In this document: positions 9,791 through 18,038 of the stretch, in pieces
How positions within the stretch are numbered: position 1 is the first letter of the stretch
Layout of the letters: every line of letters begins with the position of its first letter
DNA from: Flavobacterium aquicola
Lineage (GTDB): Bacteria > Bacteroidota > Bacteroidia > Flavobacteriales > Flavobacteriaceae
Assembly (NCBI RefSeq): GCF_003385115.1
Contig: NZ_QUNI01000001.1
Span: 434,001-498,000 of the forward strand
Direction of reading: 5' to 3'
DNA: 64,000 nt
Notes under the pieces: generated by a model
Databases searched by the model: none
Seen by the model: the letters and a program-made list of their open reading frames with translations, nothing else
Told to the model about the DNA's origin: nothing
Made by a program: the position numbers and the translations under genes

Positions 9791-10528
9791 ATGAAACTTG
9801 CACTTACCCTCGCATTATTTGTGACTGTTACACTAAACGTATTTTCACAGTCACCAGAAAAAATGAGTTATCAAGCAATTATTAGAGCACAAGACAACAC
9901 CTTGGTAACTAACTCAAACATAAGTCTTAAGATTATTATACATCAAGGTACAGCAACAGGAACTAAAACGTACCAAGAAACTCATACCGTTAGCACAAAT
10001 AATAATGGTTTAGTTTCTCTTGAAATTGGAACAGGAAATAATATCACAGGAAATTTTAGTACCATAGCTTGGGAAAAAGGTCCATATTTTATAGAAACGC
10101 AAGTTGATGTAGCTGGTGGTGTTAATTATAATATTATAGGAGTTACACAGCTGTTGAGTGTACCTTATGCATTACATGCAAAAACTGCTGACAGAATTAT
10201 AGGCGCAAGCGGAACAACAAATGATAAAGCTGTTGTTATTCCCTTTACTGCTTCTAGAAACATTACAGCAGCAGATATAAATAACACAATAGAATGTACA
10301 TCATCGGCCACGTTAACCTTATCATCCGGGTTTGGGTCTATGGCGGTTGGTGATACTATTAATTTAGAAGCTCATAATGGTGCGGTATTAACAATACAGG
10401 CATCTTCAGGCGTGACAATCAACTATAATGCAACGGGTACTGCAAAATTTAGCAGTGTTGCTGGAAACGTAAGATTTGGTTTTCTTAGAAAAACAGGTCT
10501 CGATTCCTATATTATATCAGGACAATGA
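9791..10528 (+). CDS. Secreted protein with phage-fibre-like C-terminal module
   Basis: 245 residues with signal peptide (LALTLALFVTVTLNVFSQ). Residues about 20-130 match a widespread Bacteroidota module (MSYQAIIRAQDNTLVTN, later LLSVPYALHAKTAD) often found at the start of fibre or adhesin-like proteins. Residues about 150-245 read like the beta-structured domain found in phage tail fibres (ITAADINNTIECTSSATLTL, GDTINLEAHNGAVLTIQ, SGVTINYNATG, final LRKTGLDSYIISG). This resemblance is from memory of the pattern, not a search. There is no T9SS tail. The stop overlaps the next start (ATGA), so the two are translationally coupled. Likely a surface or extracellular structural/binding protein. Confidence 0.72.
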   Translation: MKLALTLALFVTVTLNVFSQSPEKMSYQAIIRAQDNTLVTNSNISLKIIIHQGTATGTKTYQETHTVSTNNNGLVSLEIGTGNNITGNFSTIAWEKGPYFIETQVDVAGGVNYNIIGVTQLLSVPYALHAKTADRIIGASGTTNDKAVVIPFTASRNITAADINNTIECTSSATLTLSSGFGSMAVGDTINLEAHNGAVLTIQASSGVTINYNATGTAKFSSVAGNVRFGFLRKTGLDSYIISGQ

Positions 10529-12732
10529 AACATTTAATTTATTTTTTATTTTTTACAACCGCAGTTTTTTCACAAAACTATCAATATTCTATTGACGAGG
10601 CACCAGTTGTACCTACACCTCCAGAGGCAGGGACAGGAGTTAGCAATCAACTAGAAGAAATCGAATATTTTAAGGCATATTTACTACCAATTGCACAAAA
10701 AGGAACCATTCAGGCTGCATTAGACAAATACGGTGCGGTACGATTGGAGAAGGGAGATTATTCTGGAGTTGATATCATAATGAAAGATGGTCAAAAACTT
10801 TATGGACACCCATCATTAACAAAAGTTTCAAATATAACAATTAAAGCAGGAAGTAAGAATGTTCGTTTAGAGAATCTATTCCCATCTGATAAGTTCATAA
10901 CACTTGAATCAGGCGGTATTATTTCGGGATGCACTTTTAAAACAATTAAATGGGCCACTTTACGGGGCACAAATGTAACGATAGATGGAAATTCATTTAT
11001 AGACTTTGGAGGACCAATACGAATCGATTGCAGCCAGTCAGGCTATTTTAGAAATAATAAGATAATCAAACATCAGACTGGGACAGTTTCCAATCTCCTT
11101 GTCATGAAAGGTAATACTACTACGCCAAGCTACGGTAATGTGCATTTACACACTAATTTCCTAACTCCTCATGGAGACACAACTGAACTTGACGGACTGC
11201 AGTCTGCTACTTTTGTTGGTTTAGATGCTGAAGGATGGAATCTTTTAAGTGAAGGAACAAAAGCAATGTTTTCGGCTAAAAACATGGGAGATGTTAGAAT
11301 AACTGATTTTGGTGGCGGCAGTTACGAATCTGATCCAACTCCATCTTATGATATTGATGCAAAGAATGTTTTCTTTTACAATAAATTTCTACGAACTGCT
11401 AAAGATGTTTTGTCTTTAAGAAGTAATATGTTTTTAGTATTTGGTTTAGGCAACTATGTAAGAAAACCTGGAACCGTTACAGGGTTTGACCTTTTAGCAA
11501 ATCTCGATGGAACTAATGCAATAAAGTATAATGGAGTAGAACAAAAAGCAGCTATAAGCAATACTTCATTAGTTAGTACTTTGACAAATACTATAAAAGG
11601 ATCTCAATACAAGCCATGGACCAGAGCAAATTGGGAAACATTACCAGATCCACTTGGAGCGGATTGGAAAAAAAACAGAGAAAATAAACCTGACCAGACA
11701 AAATATATCCAAGATTTAATTAACAGTAAAGGAATTGCAGAATTACCAGAAGGCGTTTTTTATATAAAAACTACTTTAAAACTACCAATAGATTCCAATC
11801 ACGGTATTGTAGGTCAAGGAACTGGCAAAACAGTTATTGTCGGCTTAACGGATGATTTTCCGCTAATATCTCTTACTGGCGGTCAGGATACTAATTTTAC
11901 ATTAGCTAATTTGACACTTCAAGGAGGAAGCGTTGGTGTGTATTCTTCGCAAGAATTTGGAACACAGCATATGGCACTGCAAAAAATGAAGTTTGTAGTA
12001 TTCAGAAATCAAACTTACGGTATACAGTTAAGAAGAATAAGAGGATTTGATAATAATTTCCTTGAAAATTTAGGCTTTGTGAACTGTAAAATTGGCTTCT
12101 TTCAAGATCCGCTTACTCCATGGGCAAATGATAATGATACTTCAAGTTTTGTAGACAAAACTATGTTTTATAAAAATCAATTCATAAAATGCGAAATGGC
12201 AGTTTCTATGAGAGCAACAAGAGCAGATAATTTAAATGCTTGGGTAGATTGTAAATTTGATGGCAATAACACAGCTTTAAATACTTCAGGACAGAATTTT
12301 GCGATTGCAGCCAACTGTGATTTCACTAATAACAAAGGATCAGCACCTAGTGGGAGCCTAGGAGATTATACTTATAAAGAGAATGCCGTTATCAATGGTG
12401 ATTTAAGTTATTATTCTTGTAATTTTAAAAATAATACCGCTGCCTTTGTATTCAATTCTAAAAGCACAACGATGGAAGGCTGTAACTTATTAGATAATAT
12501 TACAGTATTTGCAAATACAATATATTATGAAGAAAATCACAATATAATAAACTCAACAGTTAATGGGCGTTTTGGAGGCGCAACTGTAAAAACTCATGGT
12601 ATATTTGTAAATAGTACTTTTTCATCATACCCAGAGTATAGCAAATTATTAGTGAACTTAAAGGAAAATGTTCCGACAACTATCATAAATACAAGTTCAA
12701 CTCCGTATCCGCAAATATTAGTAACTCAGTAA
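10525..12732 (+). CDS. Large secreted right-handed beta-helix protein (pectate-lyase-like fold)
   Basis: 735 residues with signal peptide (MKHLIYFLFFTTAVFSQ). Two beta-helix blocks are apparent. The first (about 60-300) opens with GTIQAALDKYGAVRLEKGDY and runs through many short Asn/Gly-rich turns (VRLENLF, ISGCTFKTI, VTIDGNSFIDFGG, SGYFRNNKI). The second (about 390-735) restarts with YIQDLINSKGIAELPEGVFY and GIVGQGTGKTVIVG. Such folds occur in polysaccharide lyases, glycanases and phage tailspikes; I see no residue set that fixes an enzymatic class. No T9SS tail is evident (the end is TSSTPYPQILVTQ). It overlaps the preceding gene by 4 bp and is followed by a strong terminator. Position just upstream of the exopolysaccharide locus suggests, but does not prove, action on that polymer. 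Confidence 0.75.
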   Translation: MKHLIYFLFFTTAVFSQNYQYSIDEAPVVPTPPEAGTGVSNQLEEIEYFKAYLLPIAQKGTIQAALDKYGAVRLEKGDYSGVDIIMKDGQKLYGHPSLTKVSNITIKAGSKNVRLENLFPSDKFITLESGGIISGCTFKTIKWATLRGTNVTIDGNSFIDFGGPIRIDCSQSGYFRNNKIIKHQTGTVSNLLVMKGNTTTPSYGNVHLHTNFLTPHGDTTELDGLQSATFVGLDAEGWNLLSEGTKAMFSAKNMGDVRITDFGGGSYESDPTPSYDIDAKNVFFYNKFLRTAKDVLSLRSNMFLVFGLGNYVRKPGTVTGFDLLANLDGTNAIKYNGVEQKAAISNTSLVSTLTNTIKGSQYKPWTRANWETLPDPLGADWKKNRENKPDQTKYIQDLINSKGIAELPEGVFYIKTTLKLPIDSNHGIVGQGTGKTVIVGLTDDFPLISLTGGQDTNFTLANLTLQGGSVGVYSSQEFGTQHMALQKMKFVVFRNQTYGIQLRRIRGFDNNFLENLGFVNCKIGFFQDPLTPWANDNDTSSFVDKTMFYKNQFIKCEMAVSMRATRADNLNAWVDCKFDGNNTALNTSGQNFAIAANCDFTNNKGSAPSGSLGDYTYKENAVINGDLSYYSCNFKNNTAAFVFNSKSTTMEGCNLLDNITVFANTIYYEENHNIINSTVNGRFGGATVKTHGIFVNSTFSSYPEYSKLLVNLKENVPTTIINTSSTPYPQILVTQ

Positions 12733-13381
12733 ACAATATGCTCAAAAAAAGCAAGCACAACTAAATAATTCAATTACAAATACCACACAATAAGGTTCAG
12801 ATTAAGCACAATTAATCTGGACCTTTGTTTTTTTTTAGATTCATCTCGCTTTTACCATTCATGAGTTGACTATTATAAAATACATTTAGATTTTTTTCAA
12901 AATCTGCTTCTGTAATTATATAACATCTCAAAAATTAACTGCCGCTTTTAATTTCTCTCTAAAACAATTCTGAATTTGACATCCGAATTTCAATTCTGTC
13001 TTAAAAAAATCCTTTAAGTGTTATAAAAAAATATATCAACCCTAGTAATACCAGACAATATAAACCTTTTCTTTCATTAATATAAGTAACTGACAGCCAT
13101 TAAATTAATATATTGTACTTAATCGGTTTTTAAAATCGTTTGGACAGATTTATTATTAAAATTTGAAAACCTTATATAATTTTAACAGAAAATTAAAACG
13201 GGCTGAAGAATTAAAGCTGTCATACAGCTTTATAAGTTGTCAAATAATTACTGCAAAAGGTTTATTTTTTTGACGGACAAAACCAAGAACAAATTATTGA
13301 TTTATCAGATTATATTTTATTAACAATCTTAAAGATCAAAGGAGTAATTAAAAATATGAATTATTTATATTCTTAGTTTTT
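12733..13381. other. Non-coding spacer upstream of the small XRE genes
   Basis: About 650 bp. Apart from the terminator at 12792-12836 I see only A+T-rich sequence with no convincing coding frame or RNA gene. Confidence 0.5.
12792..12836 (+). terminator. Rho-independent terminator of the secreted-protein operon
   Basis: A 14-bp stem (AAGGTTCAGATTAA, 12792-12805, with TTAATCTGGACCTT, 12812-12825; one G-U pair) closes a 6-nt loop and is followed by a G and a long T run. It lies 60 bp after the stop of the beta-helix gene. Confidence 0.88.
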
Positions 13382-13612
13382 ATGAAATATAGTGTATATC
13401 AAAATATTAAAAAGATCCGAGAATTAAAAAATTTAACTAGAGAATTTGTAGCGGCTGAATTAAAAATGAGCGCAAGTGGTTATGGTAAAATTGAAAGAGG
13501 CGATGTTGATTTAACAGTTTCTAAATTAATCGAAATTTCAAAAGTTTTACAGGTTTCAACTGAGTTTATATTTAAGTTCGATGTTTCAATTTTTTTTAAT
13601 GAGACCCAATAA
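13382..13612 (+). CDS. Small XRE/Cro-type helix-turn-helix protein
   Basis: 76 residues that consist of a single HTH_3 domain: IKKIRELKNLTREFVAAELKMSASGYGKIERG (helices 2 and 3 about 17-40) followed by VDLTVSKLIEISKVLQV. There is no effector or dimerisation extension. A similar protein is encoded 135 bp further on the same strand. Probably a DNA-binding regulator; the target is unknown. Position between the secreted operon and the exopolysaccharide locus makes these candidates for local control. Confidence 0.8.
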   Translation: MKYSVYQNIKKIRELKNLTREFVAAELKMSASGYGKIERGDVDLTVSKLIEISKVLQVSTEFIFKFDVSIFFNETQ

Positions 13613-13747
13613 AATACATTGAGATAATTAATGTAATTATTTATCAAAATAGTATTTTAAATTTTGCAGACAATTATAAGATCTCAGCATTTGAAATTTT
13701 TACAATCTTTTTCAAATAAATGAATTAAATAAGTAAAAAATAAGACT

Positions 13748-13951
13748 ATGGAAAACTACTATTCAAAAATTAAAGAGTATAGATTGCAAAACAACCATAC
13801 TCTAGAATATATAGCTATTCAAATGGAAATTAGTATAAAAAATTACGAAAATATTGAAAATGGAATGGTTGATCTTAAATTATCTAAACTTGACAGACTT
13901 GTTAAGATATTAGGAGTCAAAAAAAGTGAAATTTTCAAATTGGAAAATTAA
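13748..13951 (+). CDS. Small XRE/Cro-type helix-turn-helix protein, paralogue of the preceding gene
   Basis: 67 residues, a lone HTH domain: IKEYRLQNNHTLEYIAIQMEIS and KNYENIENGMVDLKLSKLDRL, ending LGVKKSEIFKLEN. It aligns along its full length with the 76-residue protein encoded just upstream (same Y..I...R..N.T.E..A..M..S..Y..IE.G.VDL..SKL pattern), so the pair probably arose by duplication. Converges on the UpxY-type gene with about 90 bp between stops and no obvious terminator hairpin. Confidence 0.78.
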   Translation: MENYYSKIKEYRLQNNHTLEYIAIQMEISIKNYENIENGMVDLKLSKLDRLVKILGVKKSEIFKLEN

Positions 13952-14042
13952 TATTTTCATACTACATTCATTACTATCTTCGGAAAAAAAACAGAGTTCA
14001 AAAGTTGCATATTAGATTGTTTTTTAAACTCTATTTTTTCGT

Positions 14043-14516
14043 TTATTGATGTTTTACTTTTAAAACATATCCTAAAGATTCTAAAATTAAAACGTAATGC
14101 GTTTTTGTGATGTCTTTGACCACAGCATTTTGATCGCAGAAAGGACCCGAATTCAAATGTATTCTGTCCCCAATCTGATACTGCATAACTGATATTTCTT
14201 TGGCAGTATCTCCACAATTCAGCCATTCTTTGATCGTTTCAATTTCTTGGTCTCTTACAATAGCATGTCTTCCTAACCAAAATAAATATCTAACAACTCC
14301 AGGAGAATGAAACACCAAATTTCTATCTTTTTGCGCTAATTGTACAAATATATAATGATCGAATAATGGAACTTCTACCTTTATTTTTCTGTCTGATCGT
14401 TGTTGAACTTTTTTGATTAAGGGACAATAACAATTCACTCCAAATTTAGTTAATTGTTCTGTGGCTCTTTTTTCCCATTTGGGTTTTGTGTAAACTACGT
14501 ACCATTTCATAATCAT
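14043..14516 (-). CDS. UpxY/RfaH-like transcription antiterminator (NusG N-terminal domain family)
   Basis: 157 residues. The N terminus is a NusG NGN domain (WYVVYTKPKWEKRATEQL, then GVNCYCPLIKK and VPLFDHYIFVQL), followed by a KOW-like end (YQIGDRIHLNSGPF, GYVLKVKHQ). In Bacteroides, UpxY proteins bind elongating RNA polymerase and let it read through the long leader of a capsule operon. Two in-frame ATGs lie two codons apart (14516 and 14510); MKWYVV is the more usual start for the family. It points away from the exopolysaccharide operon that starts at 15097, whereas Bacteroides upxY genes are usually the first gene of their operon. The 580-bp divergent spacer is the natural place for its target. 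Family call is firm; the target is inferred. Confidence 0.88.
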   Translation of the reverse strand: MIMKWYVVYTKPKWEKRATEQLTKFGVNCYCPLIKKVQQRSDRKIKVEVPLFDHYIFVQLAQKDRNLVFHSPGVVRYLFWLGRHAIVRDQEIETIKEWLNCGDTAKEISVMQYQIGDRIHLNSGPFCDQNAVVKDITKTHYVLILESLGYVLKVKHQ

Positions 14517-14822
14517 AATTTTTTTAGTTCATAATTACTTGCATACATTTCTTAGTTAACTTTTAAGGACAATTCCTTTTCTCAATTGATAGAAAAAATA
14601 GAATACTAATTATATGTTCTATTTTATTGCACACTGACTATTATTGTATTGCAATTTTTATTAAAAAGATTAGAATCAAAAGTATCGCTGGAGTTATCAT
14701 TGTAAAGTTAAATTCACTCCACATTATTTGTTTATTGTTTTAATATTTTTTTTTCCTGATTAAGGACTTTTAGCAACTAAAATTTTGTTCTTTATACTCA
14801 TCACTGCATTAATTTTATCATT

Positions 14823-14849
14823 ATTATCATTGTTAAGATTATGATAATA
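14823..14849. repeat. 9-bp perfect inverted repeat (operator-like dyad)
   Basis: Arms ATTATCAT (14823-14830) and ATGATAAT (14841-14848) separated by 10 bp. The pairing extends one base outward (T at 14822, A at 14849). The spacing of about one helical turn would suit a dimeric DNA-binding protein such as the XRE-type proteins nearby; this link is inference. Confidence 0.45.
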
Positions 14850-14952
14850 TCGATTTAAATTTCTTGCTTTTTATTCCAGAGGTTTAGATCATATTGTAGC
14901 AATTAAGAAATGATTTTTTTTAATTTTTACACCATTTATTTTTCTTTTTTGG

Positions 14953-14971
14953 ATAGTTAAAATGTAACTAT
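14953..14971. repeat. 7-bp inverted repeat in the leader
   Basis: Arms ATAGTTA (14953-14959) and TAACTAT (14965-14971) with a 5-nt spacer. It could form a small RNA hairpin or be a protein site. Six bases later the GC-rich palindrome GGGTACCC (14977-14984) stands out in A+T-rich DNA. Confidence 0.4.
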
Positions 14972-15096
14972 TCACGGGGTACCCTTATGCATTTTTCAAA
15001 AAAAACACATGAAAACCTCACTAAAATGGTTTACAATATTTTTTACAAATCAAACTACATTATCAAAACCGATTTTTAATTTAAAACATTAAACAG

Positions 15097-15522
15097 ATGA
15101 AAACTGGAATAACTTTTAGTGCTTTTGATTTATTACATGCTGGGCACGTTAAAATGCTTGAAGAAGCGAAACTGCATTGTGACTATTTAATTGTTGGTTT
15201 ACAGACAGATCCAACCTTGGACCGCCCAACAAAAAACAAACCGACTCAAACAGTTGTCGAGCGCTATATACAATTAAAAGCGTGCAAATTTGTTGATGAA
15301 ATAGTTCCTTATGCTACCGAGCAGGATTTAGAAGATGTTTTAAGATCATTTACAATTAATATACGCATTGTGGGTGATGAATATAAAGACAGAGATTTTA
15401 CAGGCAGATCATATTGTGAACAAAAAGGCATTGAGCTTTATTTTAACACTAGAGATCATCGCTTTTCGAGTACTGGCCTGCGTCAAGAGGTATATCAAAA
15501 AGAACTTTTAAAAGTAATCTGA
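15097..15522 (+). CDS. Glycerol-3-phosphate-cytidylyltransferase-like nucleotidyltransferase
   Basis: 141 residues of the HxGH nucleotidyltransferase superfamily: FSAFDLLHAGHVKMLEEA (HAGH near 15-18), RYIQLKACKFVDEI, GDEYKDRDFTG and the C-terminal RFSSTGLRQE, which stands where the ISTT signature of cytidylyltransferases lies. Length matches TagD/GCT enzymes. It activates a small phosphorylated substrate as a CDP- or ADP-derivative, but the sequence does not tell which. First gene of the exopolysaccharide operon; its stop overlaps the next start (TGATG). Similar genes often accompany flavobacterial surface-glycan loci. Confidence 0.8.
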   Translation: MKTGITFSAFDLLHAGHVKMLEEAKLHCDYLIVGLQTDPTLDRPTKNKPTQTVVERYIQLKACKFVDEIVPYATEQDLEDVLRSFTINIRIVGDEYKDRDFTGRSYCEQKGIELYFNTRDHRFSSTGLRQEVYQKELLKVI

Positions 15523-16523
15523 TGTCAGCTGCCATCATTACTCATGTTATCTTAACAGGCGGAATTGGCAGCAGATTGTGGCCTCTTTCCAGAAAAAGCC
15601 AGCCAAAACAATATCTTGAGTTTTTTGATGGTCAGTCGCTTTTTGAAAAAACAGTGGCGCGCAATGAAAATATTTCCAATAAAACGATAGTTGTAGGAAA
15701 TATTGAAAATTACGAAATGAGTAATACCATTATGTCTAAATTCAACAAACCTTTTACTCATATTGTTGAAGCGGTGCCGCGCAATACAGCTGCTGCGATT
15801 GCTTTTGCTGCTTTTGCATCAAAACCTGAAGATATTTTATTAGTTACACCATCAGATCATTTAATAGAAGGAACTGAATTGTATGATTTTGCTTTACAAC
15901 AGGCAATCGCATTAGCTAATCAGGATTATCTTGTAACTTTTGGCATAAAACCTACTAAACCGGAAACTGGGTATGGCTATATAGAATTTGAAAATGAAAA
16001 TGTCGTTGCATTTCATGAAAAACCAAATTTACAAAAAGCAGCGGCTTATCTGGAAAATGGTAATTATTTCTGGAACAGCGGACTTTTCTGTTTCAAATCA
16101 GGAAAGTTTTTAGCAGAACTCGAAAAACAGGAACCCGAAGTTTATCTAGCATCGAAAGCTGTGTGGGAGGCGAATAAAAATGGTTTTTTGGACTATGAAT
16201 TATCGCTAAATATTCCTTCAATAAGCATTGATTATGCAGTAATGGAACGCAGTAAAAACATTAAAGTGGTAGCTGCTCATTTTGATTGGTCGGATTTAGG
16301 CTCTTTTGAATCAGTTTATGATTATTTAATTCAGAAAGACCACCCAACCGATGCAAACAGAAATATTGTGATTGGAACTACAAAGCACACCACCTTTATT
16401 GGTGTTAAAAATTGTATTTTGATTTATACAGATGATGCTTTGATGGTCTTACAGAAGGAAAATTCTCAGGAGGTAAAACAAGTTTACCAGCAATTAGAAT
16501 CTATTGCTTCTCCCCTACTATAA
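15522..16523 (+). CDS. manC: Mannose-1-phosphate guanylyltransferase
   Basis: 333 residues. The nucleotide-binding start LTGGIGSRLWPLSRKSQPKQYL is diagnostic of GDP-mannose pyrophosphorylases; further motifs are LLVTPSDHLI, GYGYIEF, FHEKPN and NSGLFCFK. It makes GDP-mannose from mannose-1-phosphate and GTP. The protein is the short form and lacks the phosphomannose isomerase domain of bifunctional enzymes. With the Gmd and Fcl genes downstream it supplies GDP-L-fucose. No phosphomannomutase or mannose-6-phosphate isomerase gene is in the window, so mannose-1-phosphate must come from elsewhere. Confidence 0.93.
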   Translation: MSAAIITHVILTGGIGSRLWPLSRKSQPKQYLEFFDGQSLFEKTVARNENISNKTIVVGNIENYEMSNTIMSKFNKPFTHIVEAVPRNTAAAIAFAAFASKPEDILLVTPSDHLIEGTELYDFALQQAIALANQDYLVTFGIKPTKPETGYGYIEFENENVVAFHEKPNLQKAAAYLENGNYFWNSGLFCFKSGKFLAELEKQEPEVYLASKAVWEANKNGFLDYELSLNIPSISIDYAVMERSKNIKVVAAHFDWSDLGSFESVYDYLIQKDHPTDANRNIVIGTTKHTTFIGVKNCILIYTDDALMVLQKENSQEVKQVYQQLESIASPLL

Positions 16524-16566
16524 AACACATGTAAATGGTTCGTGAATAAATTAGTTTGGAATTACT

Positions 16567-16905
16567 ATGTCAGAAGAAAAAAAGATTATTACCTCTGAAG
16601 AATTTGATTTAGCCATACGCCTTATTGCAGATTATAAACTGCAGTTAGACCAGCAATTAAAAGATGTTTTAGCTAAGGATCAAAAAGTCAATATTCAAGG
16701 AGATATCAAAGAAAATACTTTTCGGGTGCTCCAGAAATATTATCAGATGTATTATGCCATGACACTCCATTGGGAAGATTTAAAGGCTATGGACAGACAT
16801 CTTCTGGAAACTATTGACTATGATAAAATAAAGCTCTTAAAAGGACATGAACACATGTCATTGAATTTGCTAAAAAAACTAATGATCTCTCATTCAATTA
16901 GATAA
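16567..16905 (+). CDS. Hypothetical 112-residue protein in the exopolysaccharide operon
   Basis: I do not recognise this family. It is a soluble, charged, probably all-helical protein (TSEEFDLAIRLIADYKLQLDQQ, ENTFRVLQKYYQMYYAMTLHWEDL, LLKGHEHMSLNLLKKL) without signal peptide or membrane segment. It sits between manC and the fucose-synthase gene, on the same strand with 43-bp and 80-bp gaps, so it is probably co-transcribed. Its tyrosine-rich helix (YYQMYYAM) is the most recognisable signature for a search. A role in regulating or scaffolding sugar-nucleotide enzymes is possible but unsupported. Confidence 0.7.
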   Translation: MSEEKKIITSEEFDLAIRLIADYKLQLDQQLKDVLAKDQKVNIQGDIKENTFRVLQKYYQMYYAMTLHWEDLKAMDRHLLETIDYDKIKLLKGHEHMSLNLLKKLMISHSIR

Positions 16906-16940
16906 ATAGAATTCCTAAATGGATTAAAGACATAAATCGC

Positions 16941-16957
16941 AATTCTAAATTAGAATT
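16941..16957. repeat. 8-bp palindrome before the fucose-synthase gene
   Basis: AATTCTAA (16941-16948), one spacer base, then TTAGAATT (16950-16957), a perfect dyad 28 bp before the ATG at 16986. It could be an internal operator or chance in A+T-rich DNA. Confidence 0.3.
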
Positions 16958-16985
16958 GATTACTTTTAAAAAAATAAAACCGACA

Positions 16986-17939
16986 ATGATTGATAAAAAT
17001 TCTATAATTTATATTGCCGGGCATAACGGAATGGTAGGAAGCTCCATATGGAGAACATTGACTGCGAAAGGTTACACTAATCTAATCGGGGCCACAAGCA
17101 AAGAAGTGGATTTAAGAAAACAAAAAGCAGTCCGCGATTATATCCGAAAAACAAAACCTGATGTTATTATCGATGCAGCTGCAAAAGTTGGCGGTATACT
17201 GGCAAACAATAATTTTCCGTTTCAATTTTTGATGGAAAACATGCAGATTCAAAATAACCTTATTAATGAGGCCCACCGACTAGGTGTAGATAAGTTCATT
17301 TTTTTAGGAAGTTCTTGCATTTATCCAAAATTAGCTCCTCAGCCCCTAAAGGAAGAATATTTACTGACAGCTTCTTTGGAACCAACAAACGAATGGTATG
17401 CTTTGGCAAAAATCACTGGTGTAAAATTATGTGAAGCTATACGCAGACAATTCGATAAAGATTTTGTGAGTTTGATGCCAACAAATTTATATGGTACTCA
17501 CGACAATTTTGACTTGAACAGCTCTCATGTTCTGCCTGCCATGATCCGGAAATTTCATGAAGCAAAAGAAAACAATAATGCAGTAGTGGTCCTATGGGGA
17601 ACCGGTACACCGATGCGGGAATTTTTATTTGTCGATGATATGGCAGAGGCAGTAGTTTTTGCTTTAGAAAACGAACTTCCAGATAATTTATACAACATCG
17701 GAACCGGAAAAGATTTAACCATAAAAGATTTAGCTCTTACAATCCAAAAAATTGTAGGCCACACCGGAGATATTATCTGGGACGATACTAAGCCTGACGG
17801 AACACCGCGGAAACTAATGGATGTTTCAAAAATGAATGAAATTGGATGGAAACACCAGGTAGATTTGGAAGAAGGAATCCAGAAAACTTACACCTGGTTT
17901 TTAGAAAACATCACAAATTTCAAACAAAAGGAATATTAG
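16986..17939 (+). CDS. fcl: GDP-L-fucose synthase
   Basis: 317 residues from the ATG at 16986; a TTG at 16956 in frame would add ten unlikely residues. The Rossmann motif GHNGMVGSS near residue 10 is typical of GDP-fucose synthases, followed by SSCIYPKLAPQPLKEE, the catalytic YALAK (YxxxK), GTGTPMREFLFVDDMA and DGTPRKLMDVSKM. It epimerises and reduces GDP-4-keto-6-deoxymannose to GDP-L-fucose with NADPH. The Gmd gene that makes its substrate follows. A short palindrome precedes the start. Confidence 0.93.
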   Translation: MIDKNSIIYIAGHNGMVGSSIWRTLTAKGYTNLIGATSKEVDLRKQKAVRDYIRKTKPDVIIDAAAKVGGILANNNFPFQFLMENMQIQNNLINEAHRLGVDKFIFLGSSCIYPKLAPQPLKEEYLLTASLEPTNEWYALAKITGVKLCEAIRRQFDKDFVSLMPTNLYGTHDNFDLNSSHVLPAMIRKFHEAKENNNAVVVLWGTGTPMREFLFVDDMAEAVVFALENELPDNLYNIGTGKDLTIKDLALTIQKIVGHTGDIIWDDTKPDGTPRKLMDVSKMNEIGWKHQVDLEEGIQKTYTWFLENITNFKQKEY

Positions 17940-18038
17940 CAGCTTAATTCCTCAATCTATTACCTTCAAAATACCTTTATATCACTTTATAAATTTTGCG
18001 ATTTTGCGCCACAATGCCTTGTGTCTAATAATTAAATT

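Larger units (their letters stand above)
14517..15096. other. Divergent control region / 5' leader of the exopolysaccharide operon
   Basis: 580 bp with no gene. It contains three dyads (14823-14849, 14953-14971, 14977-14984) in otherwise very A+T-rich DNA. A TACTTTTG box reading on the minus strand (14684-14677) could be the -7 element of the UpxY-type gene. No clear TAnnTTTG box was found for the plus-strand operon. Confidence 0.45.

Noticed and set aside
13957..14226. 89-codon minus-strand frame overlapping the UpxY-type gene
   Set aside because: Same strand but different frame from a clearly conserved NusG-family gene; composition is not protein-like.
16956..16985. Upstream TTG start for the fucose synthase gene
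   Set aside because: It would add ten residues before the normal family start and would overlap the 16941-16957 palindrome; the ATG at 16986 fits better.
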